From assembly GCA_963532425.1 (NCBI GenBank), contig CAUSKK010000025.1, positions 1 to 15,712 of the forward strand: DNA of 15,712 nt, given 5' to 3'. This DNA comes from CAUSKK01 sp963532425 (GTDB lineage Bacteria; Pseudomonadota; Gammaproteobacteria; Cardiobacteriales; Cardiobacteriaceae). Positions 6,833 through 13,332 of the stretch are shown here, in pieces. Made by a program: the position numbers and the translations under genes. Position 1 is the first letter of the stretch. Each line of letters begins with the position of its first letter. The notes beneath the pieces are model-generated. The model was not told the origin of the DNA. It made no database searches and saw only the letters and a program-made list of their open reading frames with translations.

Positions 6833-7481
6833 CGGGGAAATGCTCGTCGAGCAGCCGGAAGAGCAGCTGATTGGCCGCCGCCAGCCGGGGCAGCTGGCCG
6901 AGGATTTCCGCCGGGCTCTGCACAAATTCCCCGGGCGGCAGCGGGCCGCCGTGGGCCAGCAGCTGGCGCACGTTGTCTTCGGTCATTTCGCCGTGGAACT
7001 GCAAAGCCAGCACCTGCTGCTTCCAGCGAAAACCCTGCTGGGCGGTGGCGGCGGAGCGGAACAGCCGTTCGGCGCCCGGCGGCAGGTCGAAGGTGTCGCC
7101 GTGCCAGTGGAAAACCACGGTTTGACGGCCGTCGGCCAGGCGTTCCACCGGGAAAAAGCCGATTTCCGGCCGGCCGCTGGCGTAGACCCGGGCGCCGAGG
7201 GCCTCGGCCAGCAGCTGGGCGCCCAGGCAGATGCCGAGGATTCGGCGGCCCGCCGCCAGCGCCCTTTGGATAAAGGGCTTTTCGTCGCGGAAGAAGGGGA
7301 CGTCCTCATAGACGCCCATGGGCCCGCCGAGAATGACGATAAGGTCGAAATCCGGCGGGGGCAGTGGGTCGCCGGCGGACAGATGGACGGAATGAAGGGC
7401 GTAGCCGTGCCGTTCCAGCCAGGGGCCCAGGGCGCCGAGGCTTTCAAAGGCCACATGTTGAATGACTAGAGCTGTTTTCAT
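6825..7481 (-). CDS. Class I glutamine amidotransferase (GMP-synthase-like GATase)
   Basis: A 218-residue single-domain protein of the class I (triad) glutamine amidotransferase fold, like stand-alone GMP-synthase GATase homologues. The oxyanion/loop motif GGPMGVYED is at about 52-60, the nucleophile elbow GICLGAQLLAEALG has Cys85, and LQFHGEM supplies His163 and Glu165, so the Cys-His-Glu triad is complete. HWHGDTFDLP before it is typical of this subfamily. Such proteins hydrolyse glutamine or gamma-glutamyl substrates, but the acceptor is not known and no synthetase domain is attached. I used ATG at 7481; a TTG at 7493 would overlap the previous stop. It lies 8 nt after the lipoprotein gene and overlaps xth by 8 nt. 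Confidence 0.88.
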   Translation of the reverse strand: MKTALVIQHVAFESLGALGPWLERHGYALHSVHLSAGDPLPPPDFDLIVILGGPMGVYEDVPFFRDEKPFIQRALAAGRRILGICLGAQLLAEALGARVYASGRPEIGFFPVERLADGRQTVVFHWHGDTFDLPPGAERLFRSAATAQQGFRWKQQVLALQFHGEMTEDNVRQLLAHGGPLPPGEFVQSPAEILGQLPRLAAANQLLFRLLDEHFPDV

Positions 7482-7489
7482 GTTTTTAC

Positions 7490-7939
7490 TCAAAGAATGG
7501 GAGGAGGTGGACCCGGGCAGCGGCGGCCGATGTGCTGGGCCAGCGACGTCCAGCCGTCGGGCCGGGCTAGAAAAATATCATCCAGCCGGCAGCGTGGGCC
7601 CCGGCAGGAGACGGCGAAGGCGAGCCTATCCCAGACCCGCACCCGGCCGTCCGCCCAGCGAATGTCGGCCGGATAGCCGTAGTGGATAGTCGCCGGCGGT
7701 GCGTCCCAGAGATAGTCGCGGGCCGGCGTGCAGCGGGCGGCGAGGGCGGGCAGCCGGGCCAGGGTGGCTTGCAGGCGCAGCCAGGCCGCCAGGGGGGGAG
7801 CGCTTCGTTCCGGCAGCAGGTCGGCGCCGCGAAAGCTCTTGGCGGCGTCGCTGTAGAGGTCGCCGATGAATTGGCGTTCGGCCCGGCCCGGGTCGCCACA
7901 GCCGGCCAGCAGCAGCGCCAGCCCCAGAAAAATCCTCAC
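7490..7939 (-). CDS. Small predicted lipoprotein of unknown function
   Basis: A 149-residue protein beginning at GTG (7939), whose bases overlap the miaA stop as GTGA, a typical 4-nt operon junction. The N-terminus RIFLGLALLLAGCGD is a lipoprotein signal with lipobox Cys at residue 14. The mature part (RQFIGDLYSDAAKSF near the start, then IHYGYPADIRW, VRVWDRLAFAVSCRG and RLDDIFLARPDGW) has several Trp and Cys residues, and I do not recognise a family. A longer frame extends far upstream but only through miaA in the wrong frame. A near copy of the array decamer (GGAGCGCTTC) lies inside it at about 7797. The lipobox and overlap together make the gene credible. Confidence 0.72.
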   Translation of the reverse strand: MRIFLGLALLLAGCGDPGRAERQFIGDLYSDAAKSFRGADLLPERSAPPLAAWLRLQATLARLPALAARCTPARDYLWDAPPATIHYGYPADIRWADGRVRVWDRLAFAVSCRGPRCRLDDIFLARPDGWTSLAQHIGRRCPGPPPPIL

Positions 7940-8859
7940 GGCGCCCCGGCGAGGAAGGCCGCCACCCGGTCGATGAGGCCGGGGGTATCGGGCCGGTGGA
8001 TTTCCAGCGGCAGCAGGGTTTTCAAACGATTGTTCATCCAGGTGATTTGTCGTTTGGCCAGCTGGCGGGTGGCAATGAGGGCCTGTTCCTCGGCCTCGGC
8101 CCGGTTGTCGCCCTGCCGTAGCGCCCGGCCGAGCTGCTGGTAGCCGGCGCTCTGCAACGACGGGTGGGCCAGGGTCAGACCGGGCCGGGCCAGCAGCCCT
8201 TCCACCTCGGCCCAGAAGCCGGCGGCCAGCATTTCCTGGAGCCGGGCGGCGATGCGTTGGTGCAGTTCGGCCCGTTCTCGATTCAGGCCCAGGGCCAGTA
8301 CCCGGCCCGGCGGCGGCGGCGTCTGGGCGGCGAAGAGCTGGCTCGGCGGCCGGCCGGTGATTTCCCACAGTTCGAGAAAACGGCTGAGCCGCTTCACATC
8401 GTTGGGGGCCAGCCGGGCGGCGCTGGTCGGGTCGATATGTTGAAGCTCGGCGTGGAGCTCCGGGCCGGGCCGGGCCAGCAGCCGATTGCGAATTTCCGGC
8501 CGGGACGGCGGCAGGTCGTCAAGGGCGCCGAAGAGGGCGTGGAAATAGAGCATGGAACCGCCCACCAGCAGCGGAATCTGGCCGGCGGCCCGGGCGGCGG
8601 CCAGCTCGGCCCGGGCGTCGGCAACGAAGCGGGCGGCCGAATAGCTTTCTTCCGGCGGCAGCAGGTCGATGAGGGCGTGGGGAAAGCGGGCCAGGGTGGC
8701 GGCGTCGGGCTTGGCCGTGCCGATGTCCAGCCCCCGGTAGACCTGGGCCGAATCCACCGAAATCAGCCGGCAGGGCCAGCGCGACGCCAGGGCCAGGGCC
8801 AGGGCGGTTTTGCCCACGGCCGTGGGCCCGAGCAGACAGAGCAGCGGCGCCGGGTTCAT
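7936..8859 (-). CDS. miaA: tRNA dimethylallyltransferase MiaA
   Basis: A 307-residue cytoplasmic enzyme that transfers dimethylallyl from DMAPP to N6 of A37 in tRNAs reading UNN codons. The P-loop GPTAVGKT is at residues 11-18, followed by the family signature DSAQVYRGLDIGTAKP at 36-51. Then come LLVGGSMLYFHALFGALDDLP, the tRNA-binding region NDVKRLSRFLELWEITGRPPS, and the C-terminal SAGYQQLG and ATRQLAKRQITWM motifs. Length is typical. The start ATG overlaps the mutL stop as ATGA, and its own stop overlaps the next gene's GTG. The mutL-miaA pairing is common in gammaproteobacteria, but hfq, the usual next gene, is replaced here by a lipoprotein gene. Confidence 0.97.
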   Translation of the reverse strand: MNPAPLLCLLGPTAVGKTALALALASRWPCRLISVDSAQVYRGLDIGTAKPDAATLARFPHALIDLLPPEESYSAARFVADARAELAAARAAGQIPLLVGGSMLYFHALFGALDDLPPSRPEIRNRLLARPGPELHAELQHIDPTSAARLAPNDVKRLSRFLELWEITGRPPSQLFAAQTPPPPGRVLALGLNRERAELHQRIAARLQEMLAAGFWAEVEGLLARPGLTLAHPSLQSAGYQQLGRALRQGDNRAEAEEQALIATRQLAKRQITWMNNRLKTLLPLEIHRPDTPGLIDRVAAFLAGAP

Positions 8860-10238
8860 GACTCCGGCTGGAAGAGCTTGCCGATGGCCTCGGTGCTGAG
8901 CTGCACCCAGGCGGTGCGACCCCGGGGGGGCGGAAGCGCTTCCAGCAGGCGCAGCAGCTGATTCATTTCACTGAGGGTTAGGGTCAGGCTCGGCGGCGTC
9001 CGGTGCAGCTGGCGGGCGGCCTCGACCAAATCCACCAGCACCAGCCCGTTCTGGTTGGCCGTAACCATGAAGCTCTGGCCCAGCTGGCACAAAGCCTGGC
9101 CCAGGGCCGGCTTGCTGCCCCGGCCCCGGGGCGGTCCCTTGGGTCGGGGTGGCGGCGGCGGGGGAATCTCCAGCTCCACGCTCATATCCGGCACCAGATG
9201 GCCGCTGGCGCCGGTGGTCATGGCCACCTCGGGCTTGGTGGGCGGGCGCGGATTGACCGGCACCGCCACGTGCAGGGCCTGGCGCAGGGTGCTGAAGATG
9301 AAATCATGCAGCTGGCGATTGTCGCGGAAGCGCACCTCGTACTTGTTCGGGTGGGCATTCACATCGAACAGTTCCGGCTCCACGTCCAGATAGAGCACAT
9401 AGACCGGCAGGCGAAAATGGCCCATGAAATCCTGGTAGGCATCGTTGATGGCGTTCTGAATGAATTTGTCGCGAATGATGCGGCCATTGAGGAAAACGTG
9501 CTGCTTGTCGGTGGTGCTGTAGTCGAAGGCCGGCAGGCCAATCCAGCCGCGCAGGCTGACGCTGTCCATCTGGTTTTCCACCGGAATGGCGTTCTTGAGA
9601 AATTCCTTGCCGAGAATCTTGGCCATGCGCGTGCTCATGTCGCCGCGAAAATCCCGGGAAATGCGGCCGTTGTCGCGCAGCAGGAATTGCACGTGGGCAT
9701 TGCTGAGGGCGAAGCGCTCCACCAGCTGCACCACGTGGTTGGTTTCGGTGCGCATGGATTTGAGGAAGCGCTTCCGGGCCGGGGTGTTATAGAACAGGTC
9801 GCGCACCTCAATGGTGGTGCCGCGCGGGTGGGCCGTTGGTATCAGCTGGGCCGGGTCGGCCGGATTGATGCTGTAGCCGTGTTCCTCCTGCTCGGTGCGA
9901 CTGACCAGCAGCACCTTGGCCACCGCCGCCACCGAGGGAAGCGCTTCGCCGCGAAAGCCCAGGGTGCGCAGCCGCTCCAAATCGTCGAGCTCGCGAATCT
10001 TGCTGGTGGCGTGGTTCTCGAAGGCCCGGGCCATATCGTCCCGGTCGATGCCGCTGCCGTTGTCGCGGACGCGAATCAGCTTGCCGCCGCCGTTTTCAAT
10101 GTCGATGTCAATCTGGGTGGCGCCGGCGTCCAGGGCGTTTTCCACCACCTCCTTCACCACCGACGAGGGCCGTTCGATAATCTCGCCGGCCTTAATCTGG
10201 TTAATCAGCTGTTGCGATAGGGTATGAATCTTACTCAT
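8856..10238 (-). CDS. mutL: DNA mismatch repair protein MutL with shortened C-terminal domain
   Basis: A 460-residue mismatch-repair ATPase linking MutS to downstream factors. The GHKL ATPase domain is complete: NQIKAGEIIERPSSVVKE (Glu30), ENALDAGA, the RDNGSGI motif, HATSKI, LGFRGEALPSVAAV (93-106) and FYNTPARKRFLKS. The transducer domain follows, with HVFLNGRIIRD and FDVNAHPNKYEVRF. After a Pro-rich linker (PPPPPPRPKGPPRGRG) the C-terminal domain starts at LGQALCQLG (379) and ends at 460, about 82 residues instead of the usual ~180-190. The beginning (LVLVD) and the end (LTLSEMNQLL, WVQLSTEAIGKLF) are recognisable but the middle is missing; the usual HAAHER and HGRPT motifs read VEAARQ and RGRTA. 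Typical MutL is about 600 residues. GAGGAAAA precedes the ATG, which overlaps bamC as ATGA. Confidence 0.95.
   Translation of the reverse strand: MSKIHTLSQQLINQIKAGEIIERPSSVVKEVVENALDAGATQIDIDIENGGGKLIRVRDNGSGIDRDDMARAFENHATSKIRELDDLERLRTLGFRGEALPSVAAVAKVLLVSRTEQEEHGYSINPADPAQLIPTAHPRGTTIEVRDLFYNTPARKRFLKSMRTETNHVVQLVERFALSNAHVQFLLRDNGRISRDFRGDMSTRMAKILGKEFLKNAIPVENQMDSVSLRGWIGLPAFDYSTTDKQHVFLNGRIIRDKFIQNAINDAYQDFMGHFRLPVYVLYLDVEPELFDVNAHPNKYEVRFRDNRQLHDFIFSTLRQALHVAVPVNPRPPTKPEVAMTTGASGHLVPDMSVELEIPPPPPPRPKGPPRGRGSKPALGQALCQLGQSFMVTANQNGLVLVDLVEAARQLHRTPPSLTLTLSEMNQLLRLLEALPPPRGRTAWVQLSTEAIGKLFQPES
8933..8942. repeat. Decamer GAAGCGCTTC inside mutL (EALP codons)
   Basis: An exact copy within mutL, read on the minus strand as Glu-Ala-Leu followed by Pro, near the truncated C-terminus. 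Confidence 0.9.
9765..9774. repeat. Decamer GAAGCGCTTC inside mutL (KRF codons)
   Basis: An exact copy within mutL that encodes Lys-Arg-Phe in the conserved TPARKRFLKS motif. Here the protein motif itself accommodates the decamer. Confidence 0.9.
9938..9947. repeat. Decamer GAAGCGCTTC inside mutL (EAL codons)
   Basis: An exact copy within mutL encoding Glu-Ala-Leu of the conserved GFRGEAL ATPase motif. It is the third exact copy in this one gene. Confidence 0.9.
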
Positions 10239-10942
10239 CGTTTTCCTCGGTTTTGTTCCTGGCGGCGCAGCTGCTGGGAGATTTCCAGCGCCAGGCGCTT
10301 CGCCATCTCGGCCGCCAGCTTGGCATCGCCCTGCTTGCTCTCCGTCCAGTAGTAATCGGGCACTTCGCTATTGCGGGCCGACTTCATCTCCTCGGTGGCG
10401 CGGACATGGCTCACGTTGATGACCGTGCCGCCATTGCGCCGCTCCAGCTGCACCTTGTAGCGGTCGCGCTCGCCGCTGTCGGTGAGGCCCAGCTTGGAAA
10501 AGACGCCGCTAATCATGCCCTGGGGCAGCTTGTTCTTATCCTCCAGCCAATCGGTAACCATCAGGCCGTTGAGGTTGTCGCTGGTTTTCAGACGAATGCC
10601 ACTGCGGTTCCAGTAGTTGGTAAGCCAGCGCCAGACCGCATCCGGGGACGCGGCGGTTTCGATGCGTGGGCCCTGCACCTGGGTTTGATAGAGCTCGGGC
10701 AGCACGGTGATGAAGCCGTCCTCGCCCCGGGCCGCCTGCTGGCTGGCCAGATAGCTGGCGCTGAGGTTCTCGTTGGGAATGGTCAGGCCCTGATTTTCAA
10801 TGGCCACCAGATTCGGCGGAATTTCCAAATTATTGACCACCCGGCTCTGGCGGTAGTCCGGCGAACGGTCGATGCTGATGTCCTGAATGGAACTGAGATT
10901 GCAGCCGGTCAGCAGCAGGCTGAGGGGGAGAAGTTTTTTCAT
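10235..10942 (-). CDS. bamC: Outer membrane assembly lipoprotein BamC (NlpB), short form
   Basis: A 235-residue lipoprotein subunit of the BAM complex, which inserts beta-barrel proteins into the outer membrane. The signal MKKLLPLSLLLTGCN has a lipobox with Cys14. It is followed by an extended region with DYRQSRVVNNLEIPPNL, like the unstructured BamC N-terminus that binds BamD. One helix-grip domain follows (SPDAVWRWLTNYWNRSGI, GLMVTDWLEDKN, GERDRYKVQLERR, VSHVRATEEM). Escherichia coli BamC is about 344 residues with two such domains, so this protein seems to lack the second; it ends in a charged helix (AEMAKRLALEISQQLRRQ). The gene lies 41 nt after dapA, the same pairing as in E. coli, and overlaps mutL by 4 nt. 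Confidence 0.88.
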   Translation of the reverse strand: MKKLLPLSLLLTGCNLSSIQDISIDRSPDYRQSRVVNNLEIPPNLVAIENQGLTIPNENLSASYLASQQAARGEDGFITVLPELYQTQVQGPRIETAASPDAVWRWLTNYWNRSGIRLKTSDNLNGLMVTDWLEDKNKLPQGMISGVFSKLGLTDSGERDRYKVQLERRNGGTVINVSHVRATEEMKSARNSEVPDYYWTESKQGDAKLAAEMAKRLALEISQQLRRQEQNRGKR

Positions 10943-10983
10943 AGGGCGTTGTTAATGTTGAAAAAAGGAAGAAAGGGAAGGGC

Positions 10984-11844
10984 CTAGAGCAGGCCGGCAT
11001 GGTGGAGGGCGGCCTCAACGAGGACCTGTTTTTCCGGGGCCAGCGGCACCAGCGGCAGCCGAATGCCCGGGTCAATTTTGCCGAGTCGATGCAGGGCCCA
11101 TTTCACCGGCAGCGGATTGCTTTCGCAGAACAGGGTCTCGTGCAGCGGGGCCAGCCGTTCGTTAAGCGCTTCGGCCCGGCCGATGTTGGCCATCAGTGCC
11201 GCCATCAGCGCCGGCGCCACGTTGGCGGTTACGGAGATGACGCCGTCGATGAGGCCGTTCACCAGCGCCCGGCTGGCCAGACCGTCCTCGCCGGAATAGA
11301 CCAGGAAGCCCGGCGGCACCGTGCGACTCAGTTCCTCCAGGCGCTCGTAGTTGCTGGCCTCCTTGATGCCGATGATATTGGCCACCGTGGCCAGCTCCCG
11401 CACCGTCTCCGGCTTCAGGTCGCAGCCGGTGCGGCTGGGGACGTTGTAGAGGATGTGGGGCATGGGCACAGCAGCGGCAATGGCCCGGTAGTGGGCGGCC
11501 AGACCGCGCTGGGGCGGCTTGTTGTAGTAGGGCGTTACCTGCAGGGTGGCATCGCAGCCGATGTGATAGCTGGCCGTGGCCAGTTCGATGGCCTCGGCGG
11601 TGGAGTTGCCCCCGGCCCCGGCGATGACCGGAATGCGCTTGGCCACGCGTTCGGTGATGAATTTAATCACGGCCAGATGTTCATCCTTGTGCAGGGTGGC
11701 GCTCTCGCCGGTGGTGCCCACGGCCACCAGGGCATTGCTGCCGCTGGCAATGTGCCATTCGACCAAATCGGCGAGCTGGTCCCAGTGAATGGCACCGTCC
11801 GCAGTCATGGGCGTTACCAGAGCCACGATTGAGCCTTTAATCAT
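10984..11844 (-). CDS. dapA: 4-hydroxy-tetrahydrodipicolinate synthase
   Basis: A 286-residue TIM-barrel enzyme of the NAL/DHDPS family that condenses pyruvate with aspartate semialdehyde, the first committed step to diaminopimelate (cell wall) and lysine. Visible key residues: the GTTGES loop (Thr44, Thr45), TPYYNKP (Tyr107), ILYNVPSRTG (Tyr133, Arg138) and GIKEAS with the Schiff-base Lys161. Length is normal (about 290). The start ATG at 11844 has a good ribosome-binding site, AAGGACG, 4-5 nt upstream, which is itself one arm of an inverted repeat. It is the first gene of the minus-strand operon, with bamC next. No lysine riboswitch is visible in the short leader. Confidence 0.97.
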   Translation of the reverse strand: MIKGSIVALVTPMTADGAIHWDQLADLVEWHIASGSNALVAVGTTGESATLHKDEHLAVIKFITERVAKRIPVIAGAGGNSTAEAIELATASYHIGCDATLQVTPYYNKPPQRGLAAHYRAIAAAVPMPHILYNVPSRTGCDLKPETVRELATVANIIGIKEASNYERLEELSRTVPPGFLVYSGEDGLASRALVNGLIDGVISVTANVAPALMAALMANIGRAEALNERLAPLHETLFCESNPLPVKWALHRLGKIDPGIRLPLVPLAPEKQVLVEAALHHAGLL

Positions 11845-11848
11845 GCTT

Positions 11849-11877
11849 CGTCCTTAAATTTAAATTGAATAAGGACG
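11849..11877 (-). promoter_or_regulatory. Leader inverted repeat overlapping the dapA ribosome-binding site
   Basis: CGTCCTTA and TAAGGACG form an 8-bp inverted repeat with a 13-nt AT-rich spacer. On the minus-strand transcript the downstream arm is the dapA Shine-Dalgarno sequence, so the hairpin would hide it from ribosomes. The repeat is symmetric, so it also puts an AAGGACG just before a plus-strand ATG at 11880. Whether it acts in RNA or as a DNA operator is not shown. Confidence 0.5.
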
Positions 11878-11879
11878 CC

Positions 11880-11909
11880 ATGTTATGCGTGGCCAACGGG
11901 GAAAATCAA
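11880..11909 (-). promoter_or_regulatory. Possible sigma70-type promoter for the dapA operon
   Basis: On the minus strand TTGATT (11909-11904) and TAACAT (11885-11880) are separated by 18 bp, a plausible -35/-10 pair about 36 nt before the dapA ATG. Transcription would start just ahead of the leader inverted repeat. Matches to consensus are only moderate. Confidence 0.35.
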
Positions 11910-12034
11910 GGGACGGCGGGCCCCGGTCGGAAAATTGCAAAGAAAAATCAGCGCTTGGGCTACTGGACTAATAGTAATGGGGAAAAATTCTCTTTGGTGG
12001 CTGCCGCCCCCCAATATTTTGCAAGGGAGAAATT

Positions 12035-12172
12035 ATGGATGAAAGAGTTCTCTGGGGTCTGAGTGCTGTCCTCCTCATGGCCCTGCTCATGGAAGCTGAG
12101 CCGGAACGGCTCTGGGCCCTGACCCAGGCGCTGGCGCTCGGCGCCCTGGAAGGTGTGCTCCTGGGCTTCTGA
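12035..12172 (+). CDS. Small hydrophobic protein, 45 residues, unknown
   Basis: The ATG at 12035 is preceded by a strong Shine-Dalgarno sequence (AAGGGAGA, 12023-12030) at good spacing. The product begins MDERVLWGLSAVLLMALLM, has a short acidic/basic turn (EAEPERLW), and ends in a second hydrophobic stretch (ALALGALEGVLLGF). It looks like a small membrane-associated protein. I recognise no family. Another hydrophobic ORF starts 17 nt after it, suggesting a small bicistronic unit ahead of aqpZ. The call rests on the ribosome-binding site and composition, so it is tentative. Confidence 0.45.
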   Translation: MDERVLWGLSAVLLMALLMEAEPERLWALTQALALGALEGVLLGF

Positions 12173-12189
12173 CTATTTAAGCGGTGGGA

Positions 12190-12489
12190 ATGGGGTTGCT
12201 GCTGCCGCTGGCCCCGCTGCTATTCGCCGCCGTGCCGCTGCCGTTGGCGGTGCGGCCCCCGGCCCGGCCCGGGGTGGAGGCCCTGGCCTGTCTGCTGCTG
12301 GGCCTGCTGTTCTATGGCCGGCAGCTCTGGTGGCTGGTGCCCCAGCTGGACGGGTTCCCGCCGCTGCCTATTCTGCTCCGGGCGACCCAAAACTGGCTCG
12401 GCGCCGACCTCTATGCCAGCTTTCTGAGCTTCTATTTCATCGCCCCCGGCCGGCGCTCTCTCTGGCGGTGGGGGCGGTCGGAACGGTGA
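12190..12489 (+). CDS. Small hydrophobic membrane protein, about 99 residues, unknown
   Basis: This frame gives a hydrophobic N-terminus (GLLLPLAPLLFAAVPLPLAV), a short Pro/Arg loop, a second segment (ALACLLLGLLFYGRQLWWL), and a region with LGADLYASFLSFYFIAPGRR before a basic tail. Two or three membrane segments are likely, with the basic C-terminus inside. The start is uncertain: GTG at 12184, ATG at 12190 and TTG at 12196 are all in frame, and the GGTGGGA nearby sits too close to the ATG to decide. It lies just after the 45-residue ORF and 106 nt before aqpZ. No family is recognised. Confidence 0.5.
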   Translation: MGLLLPLAPLLFAAVPLPLAVRPPARPGVEALACLLLGLLFYGRQLWWLVPQLDGFPPLPILLRATQNWLGADLYASFLSFYFIAPGRRSLWRWGRSER

Positions 12490-12518
12490 AGTGCTTCCCG
12501 GGGCCGGGGTCGAGATGG

Positions 12519-12541
12519 CCATTGGGAAATATTCCCAATGG
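12519..12541. promoter_or_regulatory. Palindromic site upstream of aqpZ
   Basis: CCATTGGGAA and TTCCCAATGG form a perfect 10-bp inverted repeat around a 3-nt centre. A further half-site-like AATGGGAAAAT starts at 12538, so three related TGGGAA units lie close together about 55-75 nt before the aqpZ start. This suggests an operator for a dimeric regulator. An RNA hairpin ending the upstream ORF is possible, but there is no T-run. Confidence 0.5.
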
Positions 12542-12595
12542 GAAAATACCGCTATAAGCGCCAGCCCCAATCCATTAACAAACAAGGTTTTTACA

Positions 12596-13285
12596 ATGAA
12601 AAAATATTGCGCTGAATTTTTCGGCACCTTCTGGCTGGTTTTCGGTGGCTGTGGCAGTGCCGTGCTGGCGGCCGGCATTCCCAATCTCGGCATCGCCTAC
12701 GCCGGCGTCGCCCTGGCCTTCGGTCTGACCGTGCTGACCATGGCCTATGCCGTTGGCCACATCTCCGGCGGCCACTTTAACCCGGCCGTGTCCCTGGGTC
12801 TGGCCGTGGGCGGTCGCTTCAGCTGGAAGGAGCTGGTTCCCTACATCATCAGCCAGGTGCTGGCCGCCATCGCCGCCGCCGCCGTGCTCTATGTCATCGC
12901 CAGCGGCACCGTCGGCTTCGATGCCAGCGCCGGCTTCGCCAGCAACGGCTACGGCGAGCATTCCCCCCACGGCTACAATCTGGTTTCCGCCCTGACCATT
13001 GAGGTGGTACTGACCGCCTTCTTCCTCTTCATCATCATGGGGACCACCGACCGCCGCGCCCCGGCCGGCTTCGCCCCCATCGCCATTGGCCTGGCCCTGA
13101 CGCTGATTCACCTCATCAGCATTCCCGTAACCAACACCTCGGTAAACCCGGCCCGCTCCACCGGCGTGGCCATCTTCCAAGGCTCCTGGGCCCTGGAGCA
13201 GCTGTGGCTTTTCTGGGCGGCTCCGCTGGCCGGCGGCGTCATCGGCGGCCTCTGCTATCGCCTCTTCTGCGCGGAAAAGGCCTAA
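12596..13285 (+). CDS. aqpZ: Aquaporin Z, water channel
   Basis: A 229-residue inner-membrane water channel of the MIP family with six membrane helices. Both NPA boxes are present: GHFNPAVS (62-64) and SVNPARS (184-186). The selectivity-filter residues Phe42, His172, Thr181 and Arg187 match the strict water-channel pattern, not the glycerol type. Long runs such as FASNGYGEHSP and APAGFAPIAIGLALTLIHL are almost as in E. coli AqpZ. I chose the ATG at 12596 because it gives the standard N-terminus (MKKYCAEFFGTFWLVFGG); the frame is open 35 codons further upstream without family similarity. AAGG precedes it. A decamer and an intrinsic terminator follow the stop. Confidence 0.97.
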   Translation: MKKYCAEFFGTFWLVFGGCGSAVLAAGIPNLGIAYAGVALAFGLTVLTMAYAVGHISGGHFNPAVSLGLAVGGRFSWKELVPYIISQVLAAIAAAAVLYVIASGTVGFDASAGFASNGYGEHSPHGYNLVSALTIEVVLTAFFLFIIMGTTDRRAPAGFAPIAIGLALTLIHLISIPVTNTSVNPARSTGVAIFQGSWALEQLWLFWAAPLAGGVIGGLCYRLFCAEKA

Positions 13286-13290
13286 ACAAC

Positions 13291-13300
13291 GAAGCGCTTC
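13291..13300. repeat. Single decamer GAAGCGCTTC after aqpZ
   Basis: One exact copy, 5 nt after the aqpZ stop codon and 8 nt before the terminator stem. Confidence 0.9.
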
Positions 13301-13308
13301 CCCCTCCG

Positions 13309-13332
13309 GCACCCGTTCTGGGTGCTTTTTTT
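13309..13332 (+). terminator. Intrinsic terminator of aqpZ
   Basis: GCACCC and GGGTGC form a 6-bp stem with a 5-nt loop (13309-13325), followed by seven T (13326-13332). It also marks the convergent boundary with the hydrolase cassette array, which is read from the other strand and has no terminator of its own that I can see. Confidence 0.88.

Noticed and set aside
7567..7899. A 110-codon minus-strand frame overlapping the small lipoprotein gene
   Set aside because: It is in a different frame from the one with a lipobox and the GTGA overlap with miaA, and its Arg/Pro-rich product looks like a shadow.
11880..12062. A 60-codon plus-strand ORF starting at an ATG behind AAGGACG
   Set aside because: The ribosome-binding site is the symmetric arm of the dapA leader repeat and sits too close to the ATG. 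The product has no features and overlaps the better-supported small ORF at 12035.
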